A DNA stretch of 64,000 nt, taken from Peltaster fructicola (lineage: Eukaryota > Ascomycota > Dothideomycetes). The translations under genes were made by a program, and so were the position numbers. Under the pieces are notes generated by a model, which was given only the letters and a program-made list of their open reading frames with translations, did no database searches and had not been told where the DNA came from. Location of the stretch: the NCBI GenBank assembly GCA_001592805.2, contig CP051139.1, positions 2,108,001 through 2,172,000 on the forward strand, in the 5' to 3' direction. Of this stretch, positions 1 through 9,951 are shown piece by piece (within the stretch, counting starts at the first letter, position 1; each line of letters opens with the position of its first letter).

Positions 1-356
1 GCATACTATTGGTGGGAAAACAACCATCTCATCTCATGATGAACGGCAGTGACTCCCTTCGGGTCGAGCACGCCTTGATTATCTAGATAGTCATATGAAA
101 CAATCAAAATTATACCAATACCATGCTCTCATCTCATCACTTCGCCCAGTACCTCAGCTCGACACAGTCATCAGGCTGTGACACAGATCTGCAGTCTCAC
201 CACGCTAGGCCAAATGTTATGTCGATCCGGCGAGATCGGAACCGCGATGTAGCCGCTCTGCTTGCACAACTCGTTCGCCCGGAGACAAAGGCACATTCGT
301 CATGCCTAGACGGATTGCTAATCGGCCGTCGCTGCTTCGAAATCACCGTCGCGTCT
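1..356. other. no supported gene
   Basis: Several short overlapping frames exist on both strands, but none shows a recognisable domain. I see no RNA gene or repeat. The first 356 bases are probably intergenic, or the 3' flank of the tentative small gene next to them. Confidence 0.4.
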
Positions 357-756
357 TCATGACGAAGCATTCCACCATTTCCACTGAACGCGAAGCGTCT
401 TTCCCGTCTCCGTGGGTCTGATCTCCAGTCTCCTCTCTGGTGCCATGACAACGCACAATCGATCATAGATAAGAGGCGTCGTGAGGCGTCAGACATCGCG
501 CCCGTCCGCAGCTGACTTTGTCTTACCATTGCACATCCACGTTCGTGCACATTTCCTCATCTGAGTCGGCGTAGGCGATGGCCAGCCCTTGCTTGCGAAC
601 CGTTCGCAGCTGAAAGGGAGCGTGCGAAGGTTTGCTCGACACGTGGACCTCGTGGAATAGCGCACCGGTTGTGGTGCTGGAACTCGCCTCAAAAATTCGT
701 TCGCCGATAGCCACATCGAAACAACCTGTCATTGGTCTTGGCAGCCAGCACAGCAT
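357..756 (-). CDS. tentative small two-exon hypothetical protein
   Basis: Unrecognised. The minus strand has an ATG at 756 opening a 77-codon frame that ends exactly at a good donor (TG|GTAAGA at 527/526). A join across 433-526 to an exon at 357-432 would restore a frame (rich in E, T, W and K) that ends in a stop at 357-359, giving about 101 residues. There is no signal peptide, membrane segment or known motif. The only support is a frame that looks protein-like next to a consensus donor. The acceptor choice is weak (several AGs lie close together, and some of them create a stop). It may be chance. Confidence 0.2.
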
Positions 757-1351
757 CGAGTTTTCATTGTGTGAAAAGACGCGTGGGACGTTCCAATCGC
801 CGTTTTATACAACATGAAGGACCGCTCGTTGATGTCTGCTATTGCATCCTCAGCGACAGGATTGGTCATCTTGTATACTTTAGCAAGTGTGCAGCGTACC
901 ACAGCATGACAGAGTAGCACATCTTTGCAGCAACAACTCGTCCACGTCGTACTGATCGTGCTGTCGACTCAGATCGTGCCACTGCGCAGTGGCAGCCTTG
1001 CTGTATAGGTGTATCCATTGGTGTTGTCTACACGATGCTGCTTAGGCGATGCATAGAGCCTGGCTCGCTGTTGTTGCACAGAAGTCATGCTTTAGTAGAA
1101 CGAGGCCTGCTTCACAGTAAGCATTACCCTTCACTTACAATATTGTTCGACCTGCTGGGCCAGAGCTGGTCTTGATACTGTGTCACCGCCATCTCGCCTC
1201 ACACATTCCGAATATGCTGCAGACCCCTACGCCCTTCAGACTGGACACATGTACATGAGTATTCTTTGCCTTCCCTTTGAGCCTATATGAAGACTTTCCG
1301 GGCTTCAATTGAGGCTGGATGCATAAGCTCATGCTTCATTGTTGACATCAA
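757..1351. other. intergenic, nothing recognised
   Basis: About 600 bases upstream of the tentative small gene and downstream of the kinase-fold gene. Only short frames are present, with no repeats and no RNA-gene signature. Confidence 0.4.
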
Positions 1352-3165
1352 TCATTCATCCTCATCATGATCCTCAAATGGCCAATGTCTGATTGTCATG
1401 TCTCGCTCGTGGTCATCATCAGCCATCGAGACAGCCTTCACTTTGTAGTGAGCTGCCTCTTCTTGAGCGTGATCGTACTCACCTTCCAACACCCAACCAT
1501 CATCACTTATTCCAAGACTATTCCTCAGTAAGGACATCTGATGATCTGCCTCTTCTTGCCTTTCCAGTTGGCTTACCAGTATGTCTGTGGTGTCTTCGTC
1601 AAGCGGCAACGGACAAGTCTGCGATCCGCCCAGTGTATTCCAGTGCAAGGGAACAAGAGCCAGATGCGTTGCAAGTGGAATGCTGTTACCTTCCCAAGGC
1701 TCACTTGCATGTTGGTACAAGAGCCGTAAGAACATTCCACCCTCTTGCGTCAGTGCATGGAAATGGTCCGGTAATTTCTTCGCTGTCACGCCGACGTAAA
1801 AGTAATGCACATGTCTCTTGCGGTACAACTCCAACTCGCTTAGCTTTTCCTCCTCATCTAGACCTTCCAGGCTTGGAACTAAAGGTTCGGTCAATTCTTC
1901 GGACATAGTATCGCCATAATTCTGAAAGTGCTTGGGAATACCGGCACTGAGAAACAGAAGCAGGATGGTGCTGTGCTGCCAGTCAACGATACCTGTTATA
2001 TCTAAAGCATCGTTGACGAGGATGTTATTGGCATGAAGATCGGGATGTCGAAGAACAGGTCGGTGGAGCCACTTTTCTTTGGGCACAAGCTGAGCTGCAA
2101 TCTGCATGTAAGCTTCTAAGCTTGCCATGTGTTGCCTTGGGTCGGACTTCTGGTAGTTGGTGATGTCTCTGTACACTCTGTCGAATGGGACCCGTGTCCT
2201 GCCATGAGCTTTCAGCCAAGCCAACTCCTTGGCAGCACCATCATTGAGGACATCCTCAGCGGACAGAGCTATAACGATTGTTAGTCACAGCAAATGCATA
2301 GAGCAGTAACACTATACCTGCTCCGCGTGGGATGCTCAACCCTTCTCGAGTGCCGGACCAGAATTTGAGCGAGACATCTGGACCGATACACAGCTGCAGG
2401 CTCGAGCTGCTGCGCGATATGGGCTCTCTGTTGAAGCTGGTGGGAAGGTCTTTTGCATAAAAGATGCTGCCAAAGGCTGGGAAGTCGATAGAGTACAGCT
2501 TAGCCTCAAGATCAACAATCTTTGCCAAGACTTTTATTCTTTGTTTGGCGTCTAGTCCAAACCACCGATTGCCAAGTGCCTGTCCGGGCATATCTTGCAT
2601 CAGGATGTATTCCGTTCCGACCGCACCGTCTGCTCGAGTATCGTAATGATAGATCTTCGGCGTTGGAATGCTATGCTGTCGAAGTAGATCCATTGTAGCT
2701 ACGTCGCTGGCTATGGCAAGCTGCTTTGGCTGGCAGGACCGATACGGTATGCGCGCGATTAGCGAGATGCCATCCTGCATCGTGATCCGAAAGACAAGAT
2801 TGAAACCGCCTTCTGCTATCTTGCTGAAGGCCTGGATATCAGAGACAGGTCGACGAAGTGATGCCGCTGCTGCGTGAAGCAATGCTGGCACGTCAAACAC
2901 GACCCGTCTTTCTTCAAGGCGTTTGGCTTCGTTATAGCTATCTGGCGTGTCAGCACGACCATGTGGACACTGAGACTGCTCACAGCCATCTTCCAGAGGT
3001 ATAATTATACACCTCACTATCGTGTTTGAGGTCGTAGAGATAGCTGAGACAATCAGGAAGATGCGGCCTTGATGATGACTTCATACAAGTCCGCATGTTA
3101 CGACGTGTGTAGGGAGAAAGGTGTCGATGCAGGTTCGATGCGAGCGAAGAAGTTGTGGATGCCAT
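1352..3165 (-). CDS. APH/AIM9-like phosphotransferase-family protein
   Basis: Three exons on the minus strand: 3165-2984, 2937-2318 and 2268-1352, with introns of 46 and 49 bases. The joins keep frame and give 572 residues. The product is a protein-kinase-like phosphotransferase of the fungal APH/'altered inheritance of mitochondria 9' group. The start of the fold carries SGRWLYNEAKRLEERRVVF, then a glycine-rich nucleotide loop (KIAEGGFNLVF). The catalytic-loop equivalent is LRHPDLHANNILV (HxDLHxxN), and GIVDWQH supplies the metal-binding Asp. The family phosphorylates small molecules or is a pseudokinase, and the substrate is unknown here. I chose the ATG at 3165 because the N-terminus from there is Ser/Arg/His-rich and could be a mitochondrial presequence. 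An earlier non-ATG extension is unlikely. The core motifs look intact, so activity is possible. Confidence 0.85.
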
Positions 3166-3885
3166 GTGGTGAAAGCAACGTGCAGGTTTCAAGATAAACA
3201 ATCTATCTACAGCAACAACGCTTGCACACCCTAGCGTCGGTGTGCTGTCTGCTGTGCCGTAGCAAGCTTCTTCTCGCGTGCTTCGACTTGCTCGTATGAG
3301 GTGCATGTATAGTCGCAAACCTGGAGCTGTGGTGGTGGCTTGACCAGGTCTAGCTGGGATGAGCAGGGCAGCCATGGTTCACCAAGACCTGTTGGCGGGA
3401 TGTGCATGCCTGTGTGCTGATCTGAGAATCTTAGAAAGATGCAATGGCTGCTGGAAGTGCTGACACGGCCAGTGACGAGTAGCGCTGTGATTCGAAGATA
3501 GATTCATGTTGAAGGAGAGAGAAAGAGAGAGAGCTACAGATCCATCACAAGACTGTGACAGATAACACAGGGCAGACACATGAGAGAGTGGAAGAAGGAA
3601 AGTAGGAAGCAAGACCTTGAGCATAGTGAAGTTATACAAATGTTTTGGGCGTTGAGTCCATGTCCTGACTCGCGGTGTCAGATGATTGACGCGCTTGCCC
3701 GAACGACATCCGACTCCAGGTACCGCATCCCCTCGTAGACCACCCGCAACATGCTGCACGGTAACGACGTAGCCATATAGTTTCGAGTACGCAGTAAGTC
3801 TACCAAATTCTTCTCATGCCGTGCTGAAGACCACACATCGCTGCTTGATATGCGTTGACGCAGTCTACTCACTAAGAACCTCACT
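3166..3885. promoter_or_regulatory. divergent promoter region, APH-like / thiolase
   Basis: A 720-base gap between two divergent genes. It holds a short purine run of GA repeats near 3512-3534, a common promoter feature, and no convincing gene. Longer frames that reach into the thiolase from the other strand are shadows. A spliced upstream thiolase exon was searched for here and none with a start codon and targeting motif was convincing. Confidence 0.5.
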
Positions 3886-5124
3886 ATGACTAGCATTGCG
3901 CCTCGAGGACTCAAGGCTGTGCTCGACAAAGCACCGAACGATGTCGTAATTCTCTCGGCACTTCGAACTCCAGTGACACGAGCGAGAAAGGGCGGTTTCA
4001 AGGATGCCTTTGACCACGAGCTCCTCTCACACGTACTCAAAGCCGTGCTCGCTGCAACACCGCTTGATCCGACGAAGGTTGGCGACATACAGATCGGTAC
4101 TGTCCTGTCAGAGCTAGGCGGCTCGAAAGCAGGGCGAATGGCAGCTTTACATGCGGGCGTGCCCAGCGCAGTACCCTTCCAGACCGTCAACCGAGCTTGC
4201 AGTTCTGGTCTCGCAGCTATTACAGGTATTGCCAATGCTATCACCAGCGAGCAGATTGATATCGGCATAGGAGGAGGCATGGAAAGCATGAGCAAGAACT
4301 ATGGCACAAGAGCGATACCTACACAACTTTGGGACGACTTACGAGACTCACCTGCACAAGAGGCTCGAGATTGTATAATGAGCATGGGTATAACGGCTGA
4401 GAATGTGGCAGAGAGATATGGTATAAGCAGAGCTGCACAAGATGCCTTCGCAGCTCAATCTCACCAGAAGGCTGCACGAGCACAGGCGGAAGGTCTCTTC
4501 GACGGCGAGATCGTGCCTGTGACCACTCGCTGGCACCCAGATCCGGAGCAGCCAGACAAGGTCGAACAGATCACAATAACCAAGGACGACGGCATCCGTC
4601 CCACATCTTCATCAGAAGGTCTAGCGAAAATGAAACCCGCGTTCAAGGATACAGGCACTTGCACTGCTGGTAATAGCAGCCAGGTTTCTGATGGTGCAGC
4701 AGCAGCATTATTGATGCGAAGGTCCACAGCTACAGCTCTTGGCCTCGAGCAGCATATCCTTGGCAGAATGGTAGCCACGCAAGTGGTTGGATGCAATCCT
4801 GATGAGATGGGCATAGGACCTGCACTTGCGATCCCACGATTGCTAGAGTTCACCCGCCTGAGGAAAGACGATATCGGTGTCTGGGAGCTAAATGAGGCCT
4901 TCGCCTCACAGGCTGTGTACTGTATCGAGAAGCTGAAGCTCGACGAGGCGAGAGTCAACCCGAACGGTGGTGCTATAGCCCTTGGCCATCCGCTAGGAGC
5001 AACTGGTGCCAGGCAGCTGGCCACATTACTGCCTCAGCTGCGAAGGCAGAATGAGGAGCTTGGTGTCATAAGTATGTGTATAGGCACTGGTATGGGTATG
5101 GCCAGCCTGATTGCTAGAGAGTAA
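3886..5124 (+). CDS. POT1: 3-ketoacyl-CoA thiolase (acetyl-CoA C-acyltransferase)
   Basis: Single exon, 412 residues. It catalyses the last step of fatty-acid beta-oxidation, thiolytic cleavage of 3-ketoacyl-CoA. It is most like the fungal peroxisomal thiolase: early residues match the APRGLKAVLDK / DVVILSALRTP pattern. The nucleophile is in NRACSSGLAAI (Cys105). The other thiolase signatures follow: NEAFASQ, GGAIALGHPLGATGARQ (His) and CIGTGMGMA (second Cys). The length suits the family. The frame begins almost exactly where the catalytic domain does, so the usual N-terminal PTS2 is missing. The C-terminus (LIARE) is not a PTS1. A PTS2-coding first exon may be unrecognised, or the enzyme may act elsewhere. 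Its stop lies only 26 bases from the convergent DUF3245 gene. Confidence 0.93.
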   Translation: MTSIAPRGLKAVLDKAPNDVVILSALRTPVTRARKGGFKDAFDHELLSHVLKAVLAATPLDPTKVGDIQIGTVLSELGGSKAGRMAALHAGVPSAVPFQTVNRACSSGLAAITGIANAITSEQIDIGIGGGMESMSKNYGTRAIPTQLWDDLRDSPAQEARDCIMSMGITAENVAERYGISRAAQDAFAAQSHQKAARAQAEGLFDGEIVPVTTRWHPDPEQPDKVEQITITKDDGIRPTSSSEGLAKMKPAFKDTGTCTAGNSSQVSDGAAAALLMRRSTATALGLEQHILGRMVATQVVGCNPDEMGIGPALAIPRLLEFTRLRKDDIGVWELNEAFASQAVYCIEKLKLDEARVNPNGGAIALGHPLGATGARQLATLLPQLRRQNEELGVISMCIGTGMGMASLIARE

Positions 5125-5150
5125 TGTACACTACAATGACAAGGCAGCGT

Positions 5151-5765
5151 TCAGCCTTTCTTACTCTTTTTTCGTGCCTTTTTCGCCAGGAGTTCGTCGA
5201 GGTAACTGTTCGCTTTTCGCTTGCTTGAAACTCCAAGACGATTCTGCTGCTTAGATGCCTCTCCCTCGTTTGTCGGTGTCAAAGGGTCTTTCTGATCTGG
5301 CACTTGTATTTTGTTTGTCGAATAATGCTTCGACTTCTTAACTCGACCGCTAGCAACGGCCGATGCCCTGCCTTGGTCGTTGTCGTCGTCACTATTGTTC
5401 TGACGCTTGTTACTGTTCTCGTCTACTTTTGGTGCAGGCTTTGTGCTGCTGACAGTCTGTTGCGATCGTCTATGAGCTTGAGCAGCCGTCTTGCCTAGAA
5501 TCTGCTCAAGAAGTTTGTCGTTGGCCTGTCTGCTTCGAGCAATACGACCTAAGGATCCAGACTCATCATCTTGTACAGTGGAGCCAATTCCAGCAGTTTC
5601 GCTCTCAGGCTTGAAGTCTTCGTCTTCATCTTCATCCTCCTGCGACTCTGCTGCCGGCTGTGATAGCCATGACTGAATCAGCTTTCGCGAGCGAGCTAAT
5701 GCGATGTTGGTCTTGTTCAAAATGATCTCTGACTCTGCAAGTGCTTCTTTTGACAACGTGGTCAT
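5151..5765 (-). CDS. DUF3245-type nuclear/nucleolar protein
   Basis: Single exon, 204 residues. The N-terminus has the fungal DUF3245 pattern (NKTNIALARSRKLIQSWL). A run of Asp/Glu follows at about residues 42-52, then a polar low-complexity middle. The C-terminus is strongly basic (LLAKKARKKSKKG) and suits nuclear or nucleolar targeting. The biochemical role is unknown; the family assignment rests on the N-terminal helix. It is convergent with thiolase (26 bases) and divergent from LSC2 (157 bases). Confidence 0.7.
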   Translation of the reverse strand: MTTLSKEALAESEIILNKTNIALARSRKLIQSWLSQPAAESQEDEDEDEDFKPESETAGIGSTVQDDESGSLGRIARSRQANDKLLEQILGKTAAQAHRRSQQTVSSTKPAPKVDENSNKRQNNSDDDNDQGRASAVASGRVKKSKHYSTNKIQVPDQKDPLTPTNEGEASKQQNRLGVSSKRKANSYLDELLAKKARKKSKKG

Positions 5766-5922
5766 TGTGTGTTGTGTTACATGTGGTTCTCATGTTCTCT
5801 AATATAAAGATGCAGCGACGCGGCCATACTTCGGAGGATCGCCCAAATTGGACATGTTAGAGCTCTGCTTCATTAGCTCTTCGCCAGCGTCAGCGTCTCT
5901 TCTATCATTACATATCGCAATC
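5766..5922. promoter_or_regulatory. short divergent promoter, DUF3245 / LSC2
   Basis: Only 157 bases separate the two start codons, so both genes must share this control region. The stretch just before the LSC2 ATG is pyrimidine-rich, as in many fungal promoters. Confidence 0.6.
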
Positions 5923-7583
5923 ATGTTCAGACTCGCCCGTGGCAGGCCAGTGAGCTCTGCTCTCAAGAGCGTCGTCGTATGTTTATCTATACCACAAGAA
6001 GAGCGATGCTGACTACGCCAGGATGCGCCAATTCGACAGACTGCGGCTCAACAACGACGAAACCTTGCTATCCACGAGTACCGCTCAGCACAGCTACTGA
6101 ACTCTGTGCGTCGCGTCCTCCCATGGCTAACGCCCTAGCTAACGACTGGCAGTATGGCATAGGTGTGCCAAAGGGTAGCGTTGCTCACAGTGCAAAGGAG
6201 GCAGAAGAGATCGCGAAGAAGATCGGCGGAGATGATATGGTCATCAAGGCTCAAGTCCTTGCCGGTGGACGTGGAAAGGGACACTTCGACAATGGTTTCA
6301 AGGGCGGCGTGAGAATAGTCTATTCGTAAGCATTGCTGCTGCTCGATATGGACTGCGCTGACATCTTAGGCCTCGCGAAGCTGGAATTCTAGCAGAGCAG
6401 ATGATCGGACACAAGTTGATCACCAAGCAGACTGGAGCCAAGGGACGACAGTGCGACAGCGTCTACATTGTTGAGCGCAAATTCGCTCGTCGTGAGTTCT
6501 ACCTTGCAGTACTCATGGACCGTGCAACCCAAGCACCAGTCATTGTCGCTTCGAGCCAGGGTGGTATGGACATCGAGACTGTTGCCAAGGAGAGCCCAGA
6601 TGCCATCATCACGACAAAGATTGATATCCACAAGGGTGTCACTGACGACATCGCCAGAAACATCGCAGAGCAGATTGGCTTCAGCCCTCAGTGCGTTGAG
6701 CAGGCGGTCGATACCATCAAGAAGCTTTACAAGGTCTTTGTCGAGACCGACGCAACTCAGATCGAGATCAACCCTCTGTCGGAGACTTCTGACCACCAAG
6801 TGCTTTGCATGGATGCAAAGCTGAACTTCGATGACAACGCAGACTTCCGACAGAAAGAGGTATTTGCGTGGAGAGATACAGCTCAAGAGGATCCGGATGA
6901 GGTGAAGGCATCAGAGTCCAACCTGAACTTTATCAAGCTCGATGGTGACATCGGTTGTGTTGTCAACGGTGCCGGTCTTGCCATGGCTACAATGGACATC
7001 ATTCAGCTCAATGGAGGAAAACCGGCCAACTTCCTCGACGTCGGTGGAGGTGCCACACCAGAGGCTATCAAGACTGCTTTTGAGCTCATCACAGCTGATC
7101 CTAAGGTCACTGCAATTCTGGTCAACGTCTTTGGAGGTATGTGGCCTCTTGTCCCATCAATCGAGTCAAAGCTAACAGAAATCTAGGTATTGTCCGCTGC
7201 GATGCCATCGCTAAGGGTATAGTCATCACAAGCTCTCACAACGTACTATGCTAATTTCCTTCGCAGGCCTCATCAACGTTGTCGAGACAATGAACCTGCG
7301 CGTCCCAATCGTCGCTCGTCTCAACGGAACAAACAACGAGGCAGCGCATAAGCTCGTAAGTGGACCGTTTGCACCGTGTAGAGACATACTGACCTTTGCA
7401 GATCAACGAGAGTGGCCTTAAGATCTTCAGCATCGACGATCTGCAGACTGCTGCTGAGAAGGCTGTGCAGTTCTCGAAGGTCGTCAAGATGGGTACGTCG
7501 TTAACGCACGGGTCCTCTGCGAATGCTAACACCAGACAGCTCGAGATATTGACGTTGGTGTCGAGTTCACTCTGGGTATCTAG
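5923..7583 (+). CDS. LSC2: succinyl-CoA ligase beta subunit, mitochondrial
   Basis: Eight exons: 5923-5976, 6022-6105, 6153-6325, 6370-7136, 7187-7216, 7267-7355, 7402-7492 and 7540-7583. All joins are in frame and give 443 residues. It is the beta subunit of the TCA-cycle ligase that converts succinyl-CoA to succinate with nucleotide triphosphate formation in the mitochondrial matrix, paired with LSC1. The first exon encodes a basic, Arg/Ser-rich presequence, followed by NLAIHEY. The ATP-grasp fold has [14 protein letters not shown] and later EINPLSE. The C-terminal ligase domain carries DVGGGAT, VNVFGG and the swivelling segment ending VGVEFTLGI. The intron density is by far the highest in the window, with one exon of only 30 bases. 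I see no break. Confidence 0.95.
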
Positions 7584-7663
7584 ATCTTTTATCCCTCTAA
7601 TCGAACGCATATGGCTCAGCGTCGTCTATACAGAATTTCGTCCCGGGTTTCTCGTTCCTGGTG

Positions 7664-8170
7664 TCAAGACAAGGCTGGTGACACGAAGCAATATGCCTTC
7701 ATCTGACTGTCCTCTGCCCATCGAAACTGGAAGTTGCCGTAGAAAGTCCAGCCCAGCTTCTCGTACATCCTCCGTGCGATGGTGTCTTTCTCAAGGTTGT
7801 ACAAGACCAGACGTAGTGACCGAGACGCTGCATATGCCACCGCTGTCGAAATCAGCTGCTTGGCTATACCTAGACCTTGAGCTTCCGGGTCCACGAACAG
7901 TCGTTCTAGTGCCGCGATGTCGTCCTGATTGCCTCCATCCTTCCACAGCTTTACATCGCTGGCGTTCGGGTCTGGATTGGCGACACCCACATGGCCAACA
8001 ATACGGCCGGCATGTTCTGCAACCCATGCTTGAATGATGTTTGGATTTGAGATGAATCCGACCGGATCTGCCACGCCTCTGACGGGATAGCCACTTGCTT
8101 TGTGAACGGCTTTCAGAACAGTTGCGCAACCATCGAGGTCTGCTTCTGTCCTTTCACGAATCACAGCCAT
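7664..8170 (-). CDS. GNAT-family N-acetyltransferase
   Basis: Single exon, 168 residues from the ATG at 8170, chosen because MAVIRERTEADLDG begins the usual GNAT first strand. The frame extends upstream, but the extension looks non-coding. The acetyl-CoA pyrophosphate loop is VDPEAQGLGIAKQL (Q-x-x-G-x-G/A), and the C-terminal part has the typical ARRMYEKLGW element. The substrate cannot be told and may be a small molecule or an amino acid. It is convergent with LSC2, 80 bases away. Confidence 0.85.
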   Translation of the reverse strand: MAVIRERTEADLDGCATVLKAVHKASGYPVRGVADPVGFISNPNIIQAWVAEHAGRIVGHVGVANPDPNASDVKLWKDGGNQDDIAALERLFVDPEAQGLGIAKQLISTAVAYAASRSLRLVLYNLEKDTIARRMYEKLGWTFYGNFQFRWAEDSQMKAYCFVSPALS

Positions 8171-8620
8171 GACAGGAGTGGACGTAGAGGTCTTGTGTGC
8201 TCCGAGTGGGTGAACTCTGACACAATTATGGTACCTTGCCAGTCGAGAGTTGCTGCCGAAACCCTCGACCACTCTAAGTCATGACTCACTCAACACGTAT
8301 GGACCGAAGGTGTCCACCGCATGCACCTATTCTGCGAGCAGAAACTGGAAAGCTCCTCACGTATCGGATTTTGCTTCCTCTCATAGGGCTGTGAAGTACT
8401 ACCAAGGGACCACTCACTGCAGAGCACACAGAGAAACATATCTTGCACAAACTAGATAAGTAGTATACAAGCTATTTTACCGCAGTCGATATGTAGACTA
8501 TAGTCATGATGATATACCAGAATCCCAAGCCCATCACCCATGCACCATGTCGACTACATCAATAATCCTCCTCTCGTTGTCCATGCATAAGCAGTTTGTG
8601 AGAAGTCCTCAGCACTCCAG
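8171..8620. other. intergenic
   Basis: 450 bases that combine the promoter of the GNAT gene with the 3' flank of the TUDOR-domain gene. Nothing else is visible. Confidence 0.5.
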
Positions 8621-9489
8621 CTACTTTGCATTTCGTGCTGAACGACGAGGCTTGCCATCTGCTGTAGCAGCAGCCTTTGGCTCCTTTTTCTTGGTCTCTT
8701 TCTTTGGAGCGGCCTCCTTCTTGGCGGCAGCACCTTTCTTGCCGTTCTCCTTTGGCTCGTCAGTCTTCTTGGCCTTCTTGTTGTCGTCTTTCTTCTCCTC
8801 CTCGTCGTCTTCCTTGTCAGCCTTCTCGTTGGCCTTTCGCTTGTTGCCGGTATTTGCAGACTTCTTATTGTCAGTCTTCTTGTCGGACTTCTTTGAGTCA
8901 TCCTTCTTCTCTTCCTTGTTGTCTTCATCCTTGTCGTCCTTGTCTTCCTTCTCAGCCTCTTCGCCGTCTTCCTCCTTGTCGTTCTTCTCATTCTTCTTGA
9001 CCTCCTTGCCGTCACTCTTCTTATGCGAAGCAGGCTTGTCGACATTCAACTCGGAGGCCTTCTTGACGACATCATTACCAGATCGGCTGACCTTAACAGC
9101 TGGATTGCCTGGCTCGCCGTGCTTCTTTACTTCATTGCCTTTCTTGGTCTGGATGGAGACATCGCCCTCCTTGACTTCGGCAGCTTTACCGCCTGGTTGA
9201 CCTCCGCCCCAGTTCCATGAGACTATGACTGTTGTCAGCGGCGTTCGCGAAGATGATAGACCGCTAAGCTAGAGCTGTGAAGTGTGCTATACGAAAGCTA
9301 GGCAACACATAGGTCAATCTCAAGCAGCACAGTGAGGTCCACACCGATGCAACGCGTGACCGCGCAAGGTCGTACGACATGATGAGAAGTCGAAACATTC
9401 GAAAACGTGGTCGCAATGCTTCAGCGACAAGGAAAACAGCAAAACCGCAACGTACCATTATCGCCTTCCTTGATATCCTTGCCGCTCAT
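8621..9489 (-). CDS. Hva1/TUDOR-domain protein with charged tail
   Basis: Two exons, 9489-9456 and 9222-8621, joined across a 233-base intron (long for this window), giving 211 residues. The join reconstructs GDNVSWNWGGGQPGGK, the start of the 'hypervirulence-associated protein' TUDOR-like domain (Hva1_TUDOR, formerly DUF2945). GNEVKKHGEPGNPAVKV and GNDVVKKASEL complete it by about residue 75. The rest is a lysine/glutamate/aspartate low-complexity tail, ending with the basic PRRSARNAK. It is probably nuclear or chromatin-associated, by analogy with TUDOR folds and the basic tail. The function is unknown. The long Ser/Phe-rich frame on the opposite strand is a shadow of the charged tail. Confidence 0.8.
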
Positions 9490-9951
9490 TGTAGCTGTGA
9501 GGTCTGATGCTTGGCGTTACGAGCTATGTACTCGAGTTGTGAGTGTTGCAACAACACAATGGATGGTATGATGATATAAGCGACTCAAGGCGACTCAGGA
9601 AACAACCTGAGATGAACTATTGCAGCGGTGTTGACGAGGAGAAAGTAGGTTGATGTTGGAATGAGAAGCAGGAGGCTGGTGGTCGCTAGCTTGATTCTCC
9701 GCAACGAACGTCACCAGAGCATTGTTTAGAGCGTCTGTGCTTCTGTTGTCGATCCAGTGATGAGCTATGACCTGTTCTTCCAGATGTACTAAGCTTCAGC
9801 ATGGTTGAGCTGGAACGATCGTGCCGTGATGGCGTGCGGTGAATGCCGCAGAAGCAGGTGCACGACAGAGCATTGCATTGAGAGGCACTGACATGCAAGC
9901 GTGAGGAGAACCGACAAGATCTGCAAACCAGTCCAAATTGCCTATCAAATT
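9490..9951. other. intergenic
   Basis: 462 bases: promoter side of the TUDOR-domain gene and 3' flank of TFG1. No supported gene or RNA. Confidence 0.5.

Noticed and set aside
3678-4295. 205-codon minus-strand frame over the thiolase start
   Set aside because: It is antisense to the thiolase catalytic domain and has no family resemblance.
8547-9200. 217-codon plus-strand frame rich in Ser, Phe and Leu
   Set aside because: It mirrors the Lys/Glu/Asp-rich tail of the TUDOR-domain gene on the other strand. The membrane-like look is an artefact.
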